This document shows, piece after piece, positions 8,038-17,812 of a stretch of DNA of 64,000 nt. This stretch comes from Moorena sp. SIO3I8 (GTDB lineage Bacteria; Cyanobacteriota; Cyanobacteriia; Cyanobacteriales; Coleofasciculaceae). Both the position numbers and the translations under genes were made by a program. A model generated the notes under the pieces. That model ran no database searches. It was given only the letters and a program-made list of their open reading frames with translations, and was not told where the DNA came from. Position 1 is the first letter of the stretch. Every line of letters begins with the position of its first letter. Location: positions 1-64,000 of the forward strand of contig NZ_JAAHHW010000009.1 in the NCBI RefSeq assembly GCF_010692325.1. Reading direction: 5' to 3'.

Positions 8038-11000
8038 CTACACTCCTCTTACTTCGGAGACTGGTTTAACGTTGATGGGAAGAGGAAGATTAGGATAGTT
8101 TTGGTGAATTTTAAGCATTATCTGAATTGAACGGGCTTTATCACCAATAGCCATTGTGATGGATTGTCGTGTTAATATTTCTGCTACTATTTTAGCAGCT
8201 GCTTGGCTTTTTTGGGCTTCAGCTTCTAGAAATGCAAACACGCGCTGTTTAGCAATTCGTCCGCGATTAACCCGAGACAAAATACTGATAAAGTAAGGAA
8301 TTAAGTCTTGCAAACGGTCGGGATTATCTAGGGCATACTGTTCTATATAGTTAGTGGCAAATAGCTGCATGTCTTGACTGGGATGTTCACTAAATTTGAG
8401 CAGATAATCTTGACCATAACTCTGCTGAAAGGTACGTAAGACTAAATCCCGCCCAAATTGACGAACATCATCCCGAGTACTGTCACAAATACTGACCATG
8501 ACTTCAGGTGTCCAGTCTTGTTCGGTAATTTGTTGGCTAAACAGTTGTGTAGCAAATTCTCGGGAATCCTGCCATTTTGCTTCTAGTAATCGCACTGCCG
8601 CTAACATGTCTTGAGAATTGCTACGGATACGGTTGATGATTTGCTCAATCATTGCCCAAGCGGCTTGACGGACGGATAGGATTTCATGATTGGCTAGTTT
8701 AACAATGTCAGGAATTTTTAATTCTAATCCCCAAGTGGTATAGTTAGCTTGGAGTACTAATCCTACTAATTCTTGAGCGGCTGATGATTTGGCTTGGAGA
8801 AGTTCCATCGCGTTGTCTTTGGTAATCCTAGTCATCCAGCTGGGTAAGTCTTCTCGTAGCAGTTGGACTAAATCTTGGTGAACACCTTGATGTCTTTCTG
8901 GTAGCTGCAATAGGGTAATAATTTCTGTGGCTAGCTGAGTTACAAATTCTGGATATAATTGTCCTAAGCGCTGAATTACTGGACGAATACCTTGACGCAA
9001 GTGTGCTTGTTGATTGGTTGCGATCGCTAATACTAAGTCGTAGTCTTGTAGCAACCGTTGATCGGGAAGTTGACCGAAAATCTGAACCCCAATCCCTTGC
9101 ACTGACTGATGGGGAGCGTTGAGGAGTGATTCAATTAATTTGGGTGGTAAGTCAGCGGCAGGAGTTTCGTGATTGAATAGGATTCTTGCTCCCAATTCCT
9201 GGATTTCTGGCATGGGGTGTTGGAGCAGATCTAGTATTACTCCCATACCCAATGTCCTGAGTTGGGGGGTAAAACCTAGAAGCAGGGTTTGAGCAGTGTC
9301 TTTGGCGATATCGGTTTGAGTTGGTTCTAGTGCGAGTACTGTTGCAATAATTCGCCCGATTAATACTTTAGCTGTTGCTTCACTTACTATTGATTGAGTC
9401 AGTAACTGACGGGCAAAGGTACGGGTATCGGAGTGTTGACTGATCACTAAAGGGATGATCAGCTGGCTGCCGGTAATCAAGTGAGTTGGTATTGCTTGTA
9501 TCCACTGATGGGCTTGAGTACGAGCTGGTGGAAACTGGCAGTTGGCTAAGGCAAGTAATAAGTCTAGGTTAGGATTGTCGGGATTATCGGAATTATATTT
9601 TTGTGTTGCTAGTTCAAAGCCGAGTTGAGCGGTTACTTGGTAGGGTTTGTTAACTAGTCTGATTACAGTCTCTGTATCGATTTGATTACAGAATGACTGA
9701 CATACCCTTAAGGCTTTGGCGGCAAACTCATGAACTTGATGACAATGGCTTTCTAATAGTAACTGTAGCAGTGCCTCTGGATGTTGCTCCCAAAGTTTAG
9801 GAAAGGCTTCTTCTCGCACATCTGGTTCTGGATCACCGGGTTTGTAGTTGTCTCGACAACGCCATGCCTGGCTGTTGGGCATTAATTGGTAACGGGGACT
9901 ATTGGTATAGAGAATATGGTTAAAGGTTAAGTAACCAGCATAGCTGTCCCAGTTGCGAGTGTAGCTGGTGCGACTCCAGTTCGAGTAGTTCCAGCGATAG
10001 AAGGTTGATGTTCTGGCGGGCACCCCATCAGAATCAGAATATTGGAGTAATATCTCTAGGGCTAGATTTATGTAATTGCGTTCGGCTTTGCCGTGCCAAA
10101 GGCAATCGCATTCTTCACCCAATTTCCTGAGAGTCCGCCATACCCGCCGCCGTAGATAGTCACGAGTTACGTTGCTGTAAGCGCGTTTAGCATCAGGACT
10201 ACCGAGGTAATTGGCACGGGGAATATATTTGCGACTATTTCTGTCCCAGTAATATCGATGCCAATAAGACTGACGAAACATTGGTGGCTCGGTGTCTAGG
10301 CGGTAGGCGATAATGCCAAATACTTCCGCATCTTGCCGATATTCGGCAATCTTGAATATGTGGCGAATGGCTTTGAAGTAGTTGGGGCGTAGGGGAGCAG
10401 TGCGTAAGATGTTTAGTAGTGCTGGACGCACTTGAGCATTATTAATTTGATATAGGGTATCGAGGACACCAAAACGAGTATAGTCGTTACTGTCTAGATA
10501 GGTAACTAGGGCATTAGAGAAGTCAGCAGGATTATCGGTTTCGATATGGGATTGCAATTCGGCAGGCAATTGCTCTATCTGTTGAGAGCGCAACCGTTCT
10601 TGAGTTGATTGATCACAGAGTTTCATCCAGGCTTCCCAAGCAATCCCCTTGACAAAGTCTGGAGTTGAAGGGGTTTCATACAAGCGTTGGAGGTGAGGAA
10701 TTACATGCTCATCACCACACCATCCCAAAGCCCAAGCAATGCAGTAGTCTTTTAAGGGTTGATCAGTCCCAATCAGAGGGATAATTAAGGGCGTAGCTTC
10801 AGGAATTTTAAGTTCTCCAGCCCGCCAGATCGCTCGGGTTTGGGACCATTTACTAGAGCCTTTACTATTATCTGGATTTGCAATTGCGTTGAGAATGGCT
10901 TGATGGCGTGGGTCGTTGCTAACTACGTTACTGCTATTTAAGTCATTAACCTCTTCTTGAGTCTCACTATTTGATGGCTCAGTTACATCTTGATAGCCTT

Positions 11001-11220
11001 TCTTGAGTTTTGAGCCCACTAACTGATCAAACACTTGTTGTGCTTTAGCCAAAGCTACCGGCTGAGCAGTTTTTGAACTTTCTTTCAAGGTCTTGCCACG
11101 GCGTCCATAGCGGAAGTTAACGATATACTGATCGTTACCGAGATCACACAGATCGACTTCGTAGATTTTATCTGAGTTATCAGCTTGATAATGGAGCGTA
11201 GTGCGTTTGATCAGTTTCAT
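8038..11220 (-). CDS. Retron-associated WGR-domain and HEAT/ARM-repeat protein
   Basis: 1060 residues. Residues 1-78 form a WGR domain (KLIKRTTLHY..., NFRYGRRGKT, KAQQVFDQLVGSKLKKGY), a fold known from PARP-type and related DNA-damage proteins. The rest is mostly paired amphipathic helices typical of HEAT/ARM solenoids, for example around 145-225 and 480-1050. An insert at about 330-470 is unusually rich in Tyr, Trp and Arg. No enzyme motif is visible. It is the first gene of the minus-strand retron set and is divergent from the kinase gene at 11413, with 192 bp between for both promoters. It corresponds to the ARM-repeat accessory component I recall for type XIII retrons. A binding or sensing scaffold is plausible; activity is unknown. 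Confidence 0.85.
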   Translation of the reverse strand: MKLIKRTTLHYQADNSDKIYEVDLCDLGNDQYIVNFRYGRRGKTLKESSKTAQPVALAKAQQVFDQLVGSKLKKGYQDVTEPSNSETQEEVNDLNSSNVVSNDPRHQAILNAIANPDNSKGSSKWSQTRAIWRAGELKIPEATPLIIPLIGTDQPLKDYCIAWALGWCGDEHVIPHLQRLYETPSTPDFVKGIAWEAWMKLCDQSTQERLRSQQIEQLPAELQSHIETDNPADFSNALVTYLDSNDYTRFGVLDTLYQINNAQVRPALLNILRTAPLRPNYFKAIRHIFKIAEYRQDAEVFGIIAYRLDTEPPMFRQSYWHRYYWDRNSRKYIPRANYLGSPDAKRAYSNVTRDYLRRRVWRTLRKLGEECDCLWHGKAERNYINLALEILLQYSDSDGVPARTSTFYRWNYSNWSRTSYTRNWDSYAGYLTFNHILYTNSPRYQLMPNSQAWRCRDNYKPGDPEPDVREEAFPKLWEQHPEALLQLLLESHCHQVHEFAAKALRVCQSFCNQIDTETVIRLVNKPYQVTAQLGFELATQKYNSDNPDNPNLDLLLALANCQFPPARTQAHQWIQAIPTHLITGSQLIIPLVISQHSDTRTFARQLLTQSIVSEATAKVLIGRIIATVLALEPTQTDIAKDTAQTLLLGFTPQLRTLGMGVILDLLQHPMPEIQELGARILFNHETPAADLPPKLIESLLNAPHQSVQGIGVQIFGQLPDQRLLQDYDLVLAIATNQQAHLRQGIRPVIQRLGQLYPEFVTQLATEIITLLQLPERHQGVHQDLVQLLREDLPSWMTRITKDNAMELLQAKSSAAQELVGLVLQANYTTWGLELKIPDIVKLANHEILSVRQAAWAMIEQIINRIRSNSQDMLAAVRLLEAKWQDSREFATQLFSQQITEQDWTPEVMVSICDSTRDDVRQFGRDLVLRTFQQSYGQDYLLKFSEHPSQDMQLFATNYIEQYALDNPDRLQDLIPYFISILSRVNRGRIAKQRVFAFLEAEAQKSQAAAKIVAEILTRQSITMAIGDKARSIQIMLKIHQNYPNLPLPINVKPVSEVRGV

Positions 11221-11412
11221 AAGACATCAGGGAAAACCCAGTTAGAAGTAGAAACGCCTGTCATTACCACGATATTAAAAAAATTATCTAGTCGCTCTCG
11301 TTCCCCAATCCTAAAGCTATCGTAAATAGAAGCACGGTAAGCCCAGCCTAACCGAAAGGATTAAGACTTGCCCATTGCTGCGTAGCTTGATTCTGATGTA
11401 CCCGATAGATTA

Positions 11413-13209
11413 ATGAGCAATTTTCCAGACTTATCCAGTCACCATTTCAAAGTGATCAGGGAATTGGGTCATAATCGCGCTGGTGGGAGAGTGACCTACC
11501 TAGCCCGAAACCAGGTCAATCACCAATTGGTAGTGATCAAGCAGTTTCAGTTTGCTCAACGCAACAGTAACTGGTCAGACTATGAGACCATAGAAGGGGA
11601 AATTCAAGTGTTGAGGGGACTGAATCATCCCGGTATTCCCCGTTACTTAGGGTCATTTCAAACCACTAGGGGCTGTTGTTTGGTACAGGAATACAAACAT
11701 GCTCCTTCCCTGGCTGTACTTCGTAGTTTTGACCCGGAGGAGATTAAGCAAATCGCGGTTGGGTTACTCAACATTCTGGTTTACCTACAACATCGGATTC
11801 CTCCGATCATTCATCGAGATATCAAACCAGAAAATATCTTAGTAGATGAGACGATCAATGTTTTTTTGGTAGACTTCGGGTTGGCTCGGATTGGTGATAG
11901 TGAACTAGCGGTGAGTACTGTAGCCAAAGGCACTATCGGGTTTATGGCTCCGGAACAGTTATTTGATAAAGCCCTAAGTAAAGCGTCAGACTTATATGGG
12001 TTAGGAGCGACCTTGATTTGTTTACTGACTGGTACTCGATCGACTACTATTAATACCTTAATTGATGAAGACTATTGTCTCAATTTTCAGCATCGTCTAC
12101 CTCAAGTAAGTTTGGGTTGGCTGCAGTGGCTGCAAAGGATGGTAGAACTCAAACCTAAGGACCGTTTTCCTGATGCTGAAACGGCTTTAGAAGCTCTTAA
12201 GCCAATCTACGTTATCCGGATTCCAGAGGCAAAACTATCCCAATCGTATCTAGAATTGAGGGCTAAAAAATTAGGGGAAAAACTGACAAAAACTATCACC
12301 ATTTGTAATACAGTTCCAGACACAGCCTTAGAAAGCCGCTGGCAAATTGCTCCCCATGTGAGTGACCCACCCCACACTCCCTACTTCCATGACTGGATTC
12401 GATTGGACACAGCTGATGTTAATGGTAATCAAGGGTTGTGCCAAATTACTATAGATACCAGTAAGCTGATGGCAGACCAAACCTATGAGCGAGAGGTATT
12501 AATTCACACTAATGCTGAACAGTCAACTCAGGTTTTACCCCTGAAAATCCATACTGCTCCGGTACCAATTGCCACGAAAAAACTTCCCTATCTATCCCTA
12601 GCGCTATTGATTGGCTTAGCTACTACAGCTACGTGGGTTGAAACTACGGCTTGGGAGGGAATTGTGAGTAACAGTGGGACAATCGGGATTGCGATCGCTA
12701 CTTTTGTTTCAGTCTTGGTGGCAATGCTGGGATTGACTGCGGCTGTGACATCTGGGGTGATTTCGAAACTGGTCGCAAGACTCAGAGCCAGGTTTAGTAT
12801 TCCGTTAAAGGCTATGGATACCGTAGCAGCAGTGTTTTTTGCTGGAGTAGCAGCCCTGTTGGTAGCTGGATTTGGTGCCAAGTTTCGCGCTACCGATAGC
12901 GCGATTGCTACCTTTGCAGCAGTGGATGCGGTAGTGTTTATGGCAGCCTTTGAAGGGGAAGGAGTCGCTCAAAGCTGCCGAAAGCGTGGGTTTAGTAAAA
13001 TCTTAGCCCTGGGAGTGCCTGTGTTATCGGTAGCCTTGGGCATTAGTTTAGGTATCGGTTTAAAGCTGGGATTTTTAAATGTGTTGGTACTGATCGCCAT
13101 TTTAGTGACAGCAGTTCCCTTAGGTGTGATGATTCTCTATCCGCCATTAGAGCGTCTGCGGCAAGTCAAAACCTATCGGAAATTAGAGAGAAATTTGATC
13201 AAGCCTTAG
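11413..13209 (+). CDS. Membrane-anchored Ser/Thr protein kinase
   Basis: 598 residues. The N-terminal Hanks-type kinase domain (about 10-270) has the ATP lysine K43 (VVIKQF), the catalytic loop HRDIKPEN at 134-141, DFG at 154-156 and APE at 179-181, so it should be active. Residues about 275-390 form a soluble beta-rich linker with no recognised name. The C-terminal 200 residues contain about five or six hydrophobic membrane segments, several Ala/Val/Gly-rich, so the kinase domain is probably cytoplasmic and tethered. It is divergent from the retron accessory gene; a link to the retron is not shown by the sequence. The target is unknown. Confidence 0.88.
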   Translation: MSNFPDLSSHHFKVIRELGHNRAGGRVTYLARNQVNHQLVVIKQFQFAQRNSNWSDYETIEGEIQVLRGLNHPGIPRYLGSFQTTRGCCLVQEYKHAPSLAVLRSFDPEEIKQIAVGLLNILVYLQHRIPPIIHRDIKPENILVDETINVFLVDFGLARIGDSELAVSTVAKGTIGFMAPEQLFDKALSKASDLYGLGATLICLLTGTRSTTINTLIDEDYCLNFQHRLPQVSLGWLQWLQRMVELKPKDRFPDAETALEALKPIYVIRIPEAKLSQSYLELRAKKLGEKLTKTITICNTVPDTALESRWQIAPHVSDPPHTPYFHDWIRLDTADVNGNQGLCQITIDTSKLMADQTYEREVLIHTNAEQSTQVLPLKIHTAPVPIATKKLPYLSLALLIGLATTATWVETTAWEGIVSNSGTIGIAIATFVSVLVAMLGLTAAVTSGVISKLVARLRARFSIPLKAMDTVAAVFFAGVAALLVAGFGAKFRATDSAIATFAAVDAVVFMAAFEGEGVAQSCRKRGFSKILALGVPVLSVALGISLGIGLKLGFLNVLVLIAILVTAVPLGVMILYPPLERLRQVKTYRKLERNLIKP

Positions 13210-13970
13210 AAGGTATTTATTTGGACGAGCGATCGCGCTACTGCCTGCACTCAGTTTTTTGTGACCGCAACAAAATAATAGATCTCGACTCCCTTTTATT
13301 TGTGGGTCTATGGTTTACCTACAACGTTTAACAATGTTTAACAATTAATAGTTAACCACCCAAGCCGCTATTATATTTTTTGATATTTAATTAGGTAATT
13401 TATTATTCCCTATTACCCATTATCAAAAAGCGCTCAGCTATATAGCGTTTTCCATACTAATGAGGAACACATTATTTTTTGCCTATTCCCTGTTCCCTGT
13501 TCCCTGTTCCCTGTTCCCTGTTCCCTGTTCCCTGCTCCCTGCTCCCTGCTCCCTGCTCCCTGCTCCCTAAACAAATGCACCTCACCCAATTGAAAAGCGC
13601 TATATTGAGTTCGTGATTAACAAAACTTGGTATCTTATAAAATTTTGTAATTTTATAGGTGTTTAATAGTTTGGCTTTGGAGTAACAGGTTTTATTAATG
13701 TAGAACTCCCCTAGCAGCTGATCGGCCTTTGATGATTTCAAACATGCTGTATCAGCACGCTCTGCAGTCAGGACTTATCGAATTTTTCACAGGCTGAGAA
13801 TACACTGATTCATGATTACCATAGATAATTAATCGTTCTCACTTCTGTCTGGGTGTCGTTTATTCAATTGAAAATCACTTACGTGCAACCAACTGTAAAT
13901 AAATATACTAAACCCGGTAGACAGGAGAGCAATTTTTAGGGCAAGATTATTTAGTTCAGAATATTGTCAA
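13210..13970. other. Long intergenic region with STRR
   Basis: 761 bp between the kinase and thrB. At 13485-13569 lies a compound heptamer array of tgttccc followed by tgctccc. The 89-codon minus-strand reading frame across it is a product of the repeat and is not called. The last 100 bp before thrB are AT-rich and presumably hold its promoter, but I cannot name boxes with confidence. Confidence 0.6.
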
Positions 13971-14957
13971 ATGTCTGTTGTTTCTACGGTCAGGGTTATT
14001 GTGCCCGGTACTACCGCTAATCTAGGACCAGGTTTCGATTGCATAGGCGCAGCGCTAACTGTGTATAACCAGTTTAAAGTCACTCGCCTGGAGTCGGTAA
14101 ATTCTGGATCAGTCAAGCTTAAGATTGATGTTACTGGTGTGGAAGCCAACAAGGTGAGTAGAGATGAGAGTAATCTTGTCTATCGAGCGTTTGTGACCTT
14201 ATATGAGCGTCTGGGAAAAACTCCGCCTCCGGTACACCTAGAGATTGATTTGGGGGTGCCTTTGGCACGAGGATTGGGGAGTTCGGCCACAGCGATTGTT
14301 GGAGGATTGATTGCTGCAAATCAGTTAGCGGGTAAACCTCTTTCTCATCAGGAGGTAATGGAGTTAGCGATCGCAATTGAGGGGCATCCTGATAATGTGG
14401 TTCCAGCGCTTTTGGGGGGATGTCGTTTGACCGGTCGAGGTTTGGCGATGAAACCCCAAAGACCCCAAAGACCCGAAGCAAAAGAACAGGATTGGGTAGT
14501 TTGTGATGTTGCTTGGTCTTCTGATCTGGTTCCGGTGGTGGCAATTCCAGATTTCGAGCTTTCAACACAGGAGGCACGGCAGGTGTTGCCTGATAGCTAC
14601 AGCCGTGCTGATGCAGTGTTGAATGTGGCCAGTTTGGGGTTGTTGTTGCGGGGTTTGGAGTCTGGTAAGGGGGATTGGATACGGGTCGGTTTGCAAGACA
14701 GGATACATCAGCCTTATCGCCAAAAGCTGATTCCTGGTTATGACGCTGTGGAGGCGGCAGCTTTGGATGCTGGAGCCTATGGCATGGTGATTAGTGGGGC
14801 TGGTCCTACTTTGTTGGCCTTGGTGAGTGAGTCCCAAGCACCAGCGGTTCAGGAGGCAATGGCGGTAGCTTGGACCGATGCCGGGATTCAGGCTCAAGTG
14901 CGATCGCTTTCTCTAGATTCCCACGGCACCAAGATTGCTCTGGAATTGATTAGCTAA
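13971..14957 (+). CDS. thrB: Homoserine kinase
   Basis: 328-residue GHMP kinase that phosphorylates L-homoserine to O-phosphohomoserine in threonine biosynthesis. The N-terminal TVRVIVPGTTANLGPGFDC and the ATP-binding PLARGLGSSATAIVGG (about residues 93-108) are diagnostic, and the C-terminal motif GMVISGAGPTLLAL is present. Length matches the family. The ATG at 13971 starts directly at the conserved N-terminus. The next gene on the strand is ndhD, with about 255 bp between. Confidence 0.95.
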   Translation: MSVVSTVRVIVPGTTANLGPGFDCIGAALTVYNQFKVTRLESVNSGSVKLKIDVTGVEANKVSRDESNLVYRAFVTLYERLGKTPPPVHLEIDLGVPLARGLGSSATAIVGGLIAANQLAGKPLSHQEVMELAIAIEGHPDNVVPALLGGCRLTGRGLAMKPQRPQRPEAKEQDWVVCDVAWSSDLVPVVAIPDFELSTQEARQVLPDSYSRADAVLNVASLGLLLRGLESGKGDWIRVGLQDRIHQPYRQKLIPGYDAVEAAALDAGAYGMVISGAGPTLLALVSESQAPAVQEAMAVAWTDAGIQAQVRSLSLDSHGTKIALELIS

Positions 14958-15212
14958 TACCACATCCGATAGTATGACCCCCTGCTGGTTATAGTTGGTA
15001 ATTGCTAGCTGATTACCCAAAATCTCTTACCCCTTAGCAGAAGGGTTCTGGGGGTGACCCACCTTAACCTAAATTTTTAACAATTCTTTAATTTTTTGGT
15101 AGCAATGGCTACTGAAAAATTTTTTTTGTGTTTTTTTGGTAAATACCCTTTGCAAATCTTTACTTTACTTAATATACTGAAATCATGTGGCAATAGGTAT
15201 TTATTCTTAGCT

Positions 15213-16826
15213 ATGGTCCCCGCGAATTTCCCTTGGATAACGACGATAATTCTGCTGCCCCTAGTGGCATCTCTGGTGATTCCGATCATTCCCAGCAAGT
15301 GGCTGAGGATGATTCGTTGGTATGCCCTAGGTGTAGCCCTTCTGGATTTTGTCCTAATCATGTATGGGTTTTGGCATCATTACGATTTCCGAAACTCCGA
15401 ATTTCAGCTCAGGGAAAGTTATACGTGGATACCCCAGCTTGGCATTAGTTGGTCTGTAGCAGTCGATGGCTTATCGATGCCTCTGATTGTGTTAAGTGGC
15501 TTAGTCACTACCTTAGCTATTGTTGCGGCTTGGAAGATTAACCATAAACCGCGTTTGTTTTACTGCTTGATGCTGTTCATGTATAGCGCCCAGATCGGGG
15601 TGTTTGCAGCTCAAGATTTAGTGTTGTTTTTCCTAATGTGGGAATTAGAGTTGCTGCCAGTGTACTTGCTCATTTCTATATGGGGAGGAAAACAACGCTT
15701 CTACGCCGCAACCAAGTTTATTCTTTACACAGCAGCAGGTTCAGTTTTTATCCTGGTCGCCGCGCTAATGATGGCGTTTGCTGGAGATACAGTCACCTTT
15801 GACATGCAAACCCTAGGGAATCGGAATTACCCGATAGCTTTGGAACTAGTAGCTTATGCGGGTTTCTTAATTGCCTATGGTGTCAAGTTGCCGATTTTTC
15901 CGCTACATACTTGGTTACCAGATGCACACAGCCAAGCTTCTGCTCCAGTCTCGATGATATTAGCTGGGGTCTTATTGAAAATGGGTGGGTATGGACTGAT
16001 GCGCATGAATCTAGAAATGCTTCCTCATGCCCATACTTACTTCGCACCAGTGCTAGCAGTATTAGGTGTGGTCAATATTATCTACGGTGCTTTGCTTGCT
16101 TTTAGCCAAGACAATCTCAAACGACGACTAGCTTACTCATCAATTTCCCACATGGGTTTTGTGTTGATTGGCATTGCTTCGTTCACTGAATTAGGAATGA
16201 ATGGAGCTATCTTACAGATGCTTTCCCATGGGTTAATCGCTGCTGCCTTATTCTTCCTATCTGGTGTCACCTACGAACGTACTCATACGCTAGCGATGGC
16301 GAAAATGGGAGGAATGGCACAAGACATGCCCAAAGTATTTGCCCTTTTCACTGCTGGTTCCATGGCATCCCTAGCCTTACCAGGAATGAGTGGTTTTGTT
16401 GGTGAGTTGTCAGTCTTTCTTGGAGTCACCACTAGCAGTGTTTACAGCTCATCTTTCAAAGTCGTCATCGTTCTATTAGCCGCAGTGGGATTAATCCTAA
16501 CTCCGATTTATCTGCTTTCACTGCTCAGACAGGTATTTTTCGGTAAATATAACTCTGGAATAATTATTGAGAAATACCTAGGGGATGCCAAGCCTCGCGA
16601 AATTTTCGTTACCGCTTGTCTGTTAATCCCTATTATTGGCATCGGTCTTTATCCGAAGCTAGTCACTCAAACCTATGATGTGAAAACTGTAGCGGTTGCT
16701 GCTCAAATGCGCCAATCCTTACCAGTGATTGTTCAAGAGGAATCACCTCTATACTCTGGTACCTTCACACCGCCACAGTTACCTAATACCAATCCTCAAG
16801 CTATTCTTGGTGTTACCAAGTACTGA
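15213..16826 (+). CDS. ndhD: NAD(P)H-quinone oxidoreductase subunit 4 (NdhD)
   Basis: Proton-pumping antiporter-like subunit of the thylakoid NDH-1 complex, 537 residues from the ATG at 15213 ([11 protein letters not shown]). It has about 14 membrane segments and the conserved stretches [36 protein letters not shown] and [14 protein letters not shown]. The frame is open back to 15096, but that upstream part is low-complexity AT-rich and does not resemble NdhD. NdhD paralogues exist in cyanobacteria (respiratory or CO2-uptake NDH-1 forms). This one looks like the D1/D2 respiratory type by general resemblance, which I cannot prove here. Confidence 0.93.
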   Translation: MVPANFPWITTIILLPLVASLVIPIIPSKWLRMIRWYALGVALLDFVLIMYGFWHHYDFRNSEFQLRESYTWIPQLGISWSVAVDGLSMPLIVLSGLVTTLAIVAAWKINHKPRLFYCLMLFMYSAQIGVFAAQDLVLFFLMWELELLPVYLLISIWGGKQRFYAATKFILYTAAGSVFILVAALMMAFAGDTVTFDMQTLGNRNYPIALELVAYAGFLIAYGVKLPIFPLHTWLPDAHSQASAPVSMILAGVLLKMGGYGLMRMNLEMLPHAHTYFAPVLAVLGVVNIIYGALLAFSQDNLKRRLAYSSISHMGFVLIGIASFTELGMNGAILQMLSHGLIAAALFFLSGVTYERTHTLAMAKMGGMAQDMPKVFALFTAGSMASLALPGMSGFVGELSVFLGVTTSSVYSSSFKVVIVLLAAVGLILTPIYLLSLLRQVFFGKYNSGIIIEKYLGDAKPREIFVTACLLIPIIGIGLYPKLVTQTYDVKTVAVAAQMRQSLPVIVQEESPLYSGTFTPPQLPNTNPQAILGVTKY

Positions 16827-16883
16827 GTACTTGCTGTTTCCAATTAGCGGGAGTTAAACAAAAAGAACGCCCCAAACAAAGTA

Positions 16884-16981
16884 GGAGCATCTCACTTTGG
16901 AAGAAACATACCGCAAATAGCTGTATCATGGTGATTCTACCGCCCACATAAAACGATATATTTGCCAAAATGAGATGCTCC
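16884..16981. repeat. Inverted repeat in the ndhD-paoA intergenic region
   Basis: ggagcatctcactttgg (16884-16900) is mirrored by ccaaaatgagatgctcc (16965-16981), one mismatch over 17 bp, 64 nt apart. A further partial copy (gggtgcatctcactg) follows at about 16989. It resembles a small palindromic mobile element; no reading frame inside. Confidence 0.6.
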
Positions 16982-17242
16982 CAACAAACCGGGTGCATCT
17001 CACTGTTTTTATGAAAAGCGCGAGGGGATAAAACCCCCTGTTCTATTGCTGTATCCCTTTCGAAATTATGAATAAATTCGCGCCAAAATGCCCAAAGGTA
17101 GCGATATTATACTGGATTTATATCTTGATTTCTGTTTAAGTCCCCCTATGGGATTTTTCTGTAAGATTTGGGAAGTAATGATAATATAATTGCGTTCCTG
17201 TAGGGACTCTGTCAGACTACTGTACAAGGAAGCCAAGCCAAA

Positions 17243-17812
17243 ATGAATGTGACTCTTACCGTAAATGGTAAACAGCACACCCTCACCATTGAACCCCGTG
17301 TAACACTCCTAGATGCTCTGCGTGAATATTTGGGATTAGTCGGGAGTAAAAAGGGGTGCGATCATGGACAATGTGGAGCCTGTACTGTTTTAATTGATGG
17401 TCAGCGAGTTTATTCCTGTCTCACTTTGGCAGTCATGCAAGAAGGTAAGGAAATTGTTACCGTTGAAGGTTTGGCAACAGGGGATACTCTCCATCCGGTG
17501 CAGGAGGCATTTATTGACAATGATGGCTTCCAATGCGGCTATTGTACCCCAGGGCAAATTTGCGCTTCTGTGGCTCTTGTGGAGGAAGTTAAACGGGGTT
17601 GTGTTAGCGCGGTGACACCAGATTTGCATAGTCCTCCACAACTAGCTGAACTCTCCGAGGCGGAAATTAAGGAACGACTGAGTGGGAATCTCTGCCGATG
17701 CAGTGCTTACAATGGTATTGTGGCAGCCGTACAGCAGGTAATTGGACAAAAACCACCTTCTCCTGTGGCAGCGGTGATGGTCAGTGAATATGGAAATAAC
17801 AAAGGATCATGA
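17243..17812 (+). CDS. Aldehyde oxidoreductase, [2Fe-2S] subunit (PaoA/YagT-like)
   Basis: 189 residues. It carries two [2Fe-2S] clusters: a plant-ferredoxin type (C39, C44, C47, C59) and a helical one (C98, C101, C151, C153), the standard set for the small subunit of xanthine-oxidase-family molybdenum hydroxylases. It passes electrons from the Mo centre to FAD. No Tat signal is visible, so it is probably cytoplasmic, unlike E. coli PaoA. A 20-residue insert (about 118-137) sits before the last cysteines. The stop codon overlaps the start of the FAD subunit by 4 bp, so the three subunits form one operon. Confidence 0.9.
   Translation: MNVTLTVNGKQHTLTIEPRVTLLDALREYLGLVGSKKGCDHGQCGACTVLIDGQRVYSCLTLAVMQEGKEIVTVEGLATGDTLHPVQEAFIDNDGFQCGYCTPGQICASVALVEEVKRGCVSAVTPDLHSPPQLAELSEAEIKERLSGNLCRCSAYNGIVAAVQQVIGQKPPSPVAAVMVSEYGNNKGS

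Noticed and set aside
13472-13741. 89-codon minus-strand reading frame
   Set aside because: Half of it is translated heptamer repeat (REQGTGN-type) and the rest has no coding character.
14131-14577. 148-codon minus-strand frame inside thrB
   Set aside because: Antisense to a conserved kinase gene, with Pro/Leu-rich composition and no motif.
15096-15212. N-terminal extension of NdhD
   Set aside because: AT-rich sequence unlike NdhD; the family start is at 15213.
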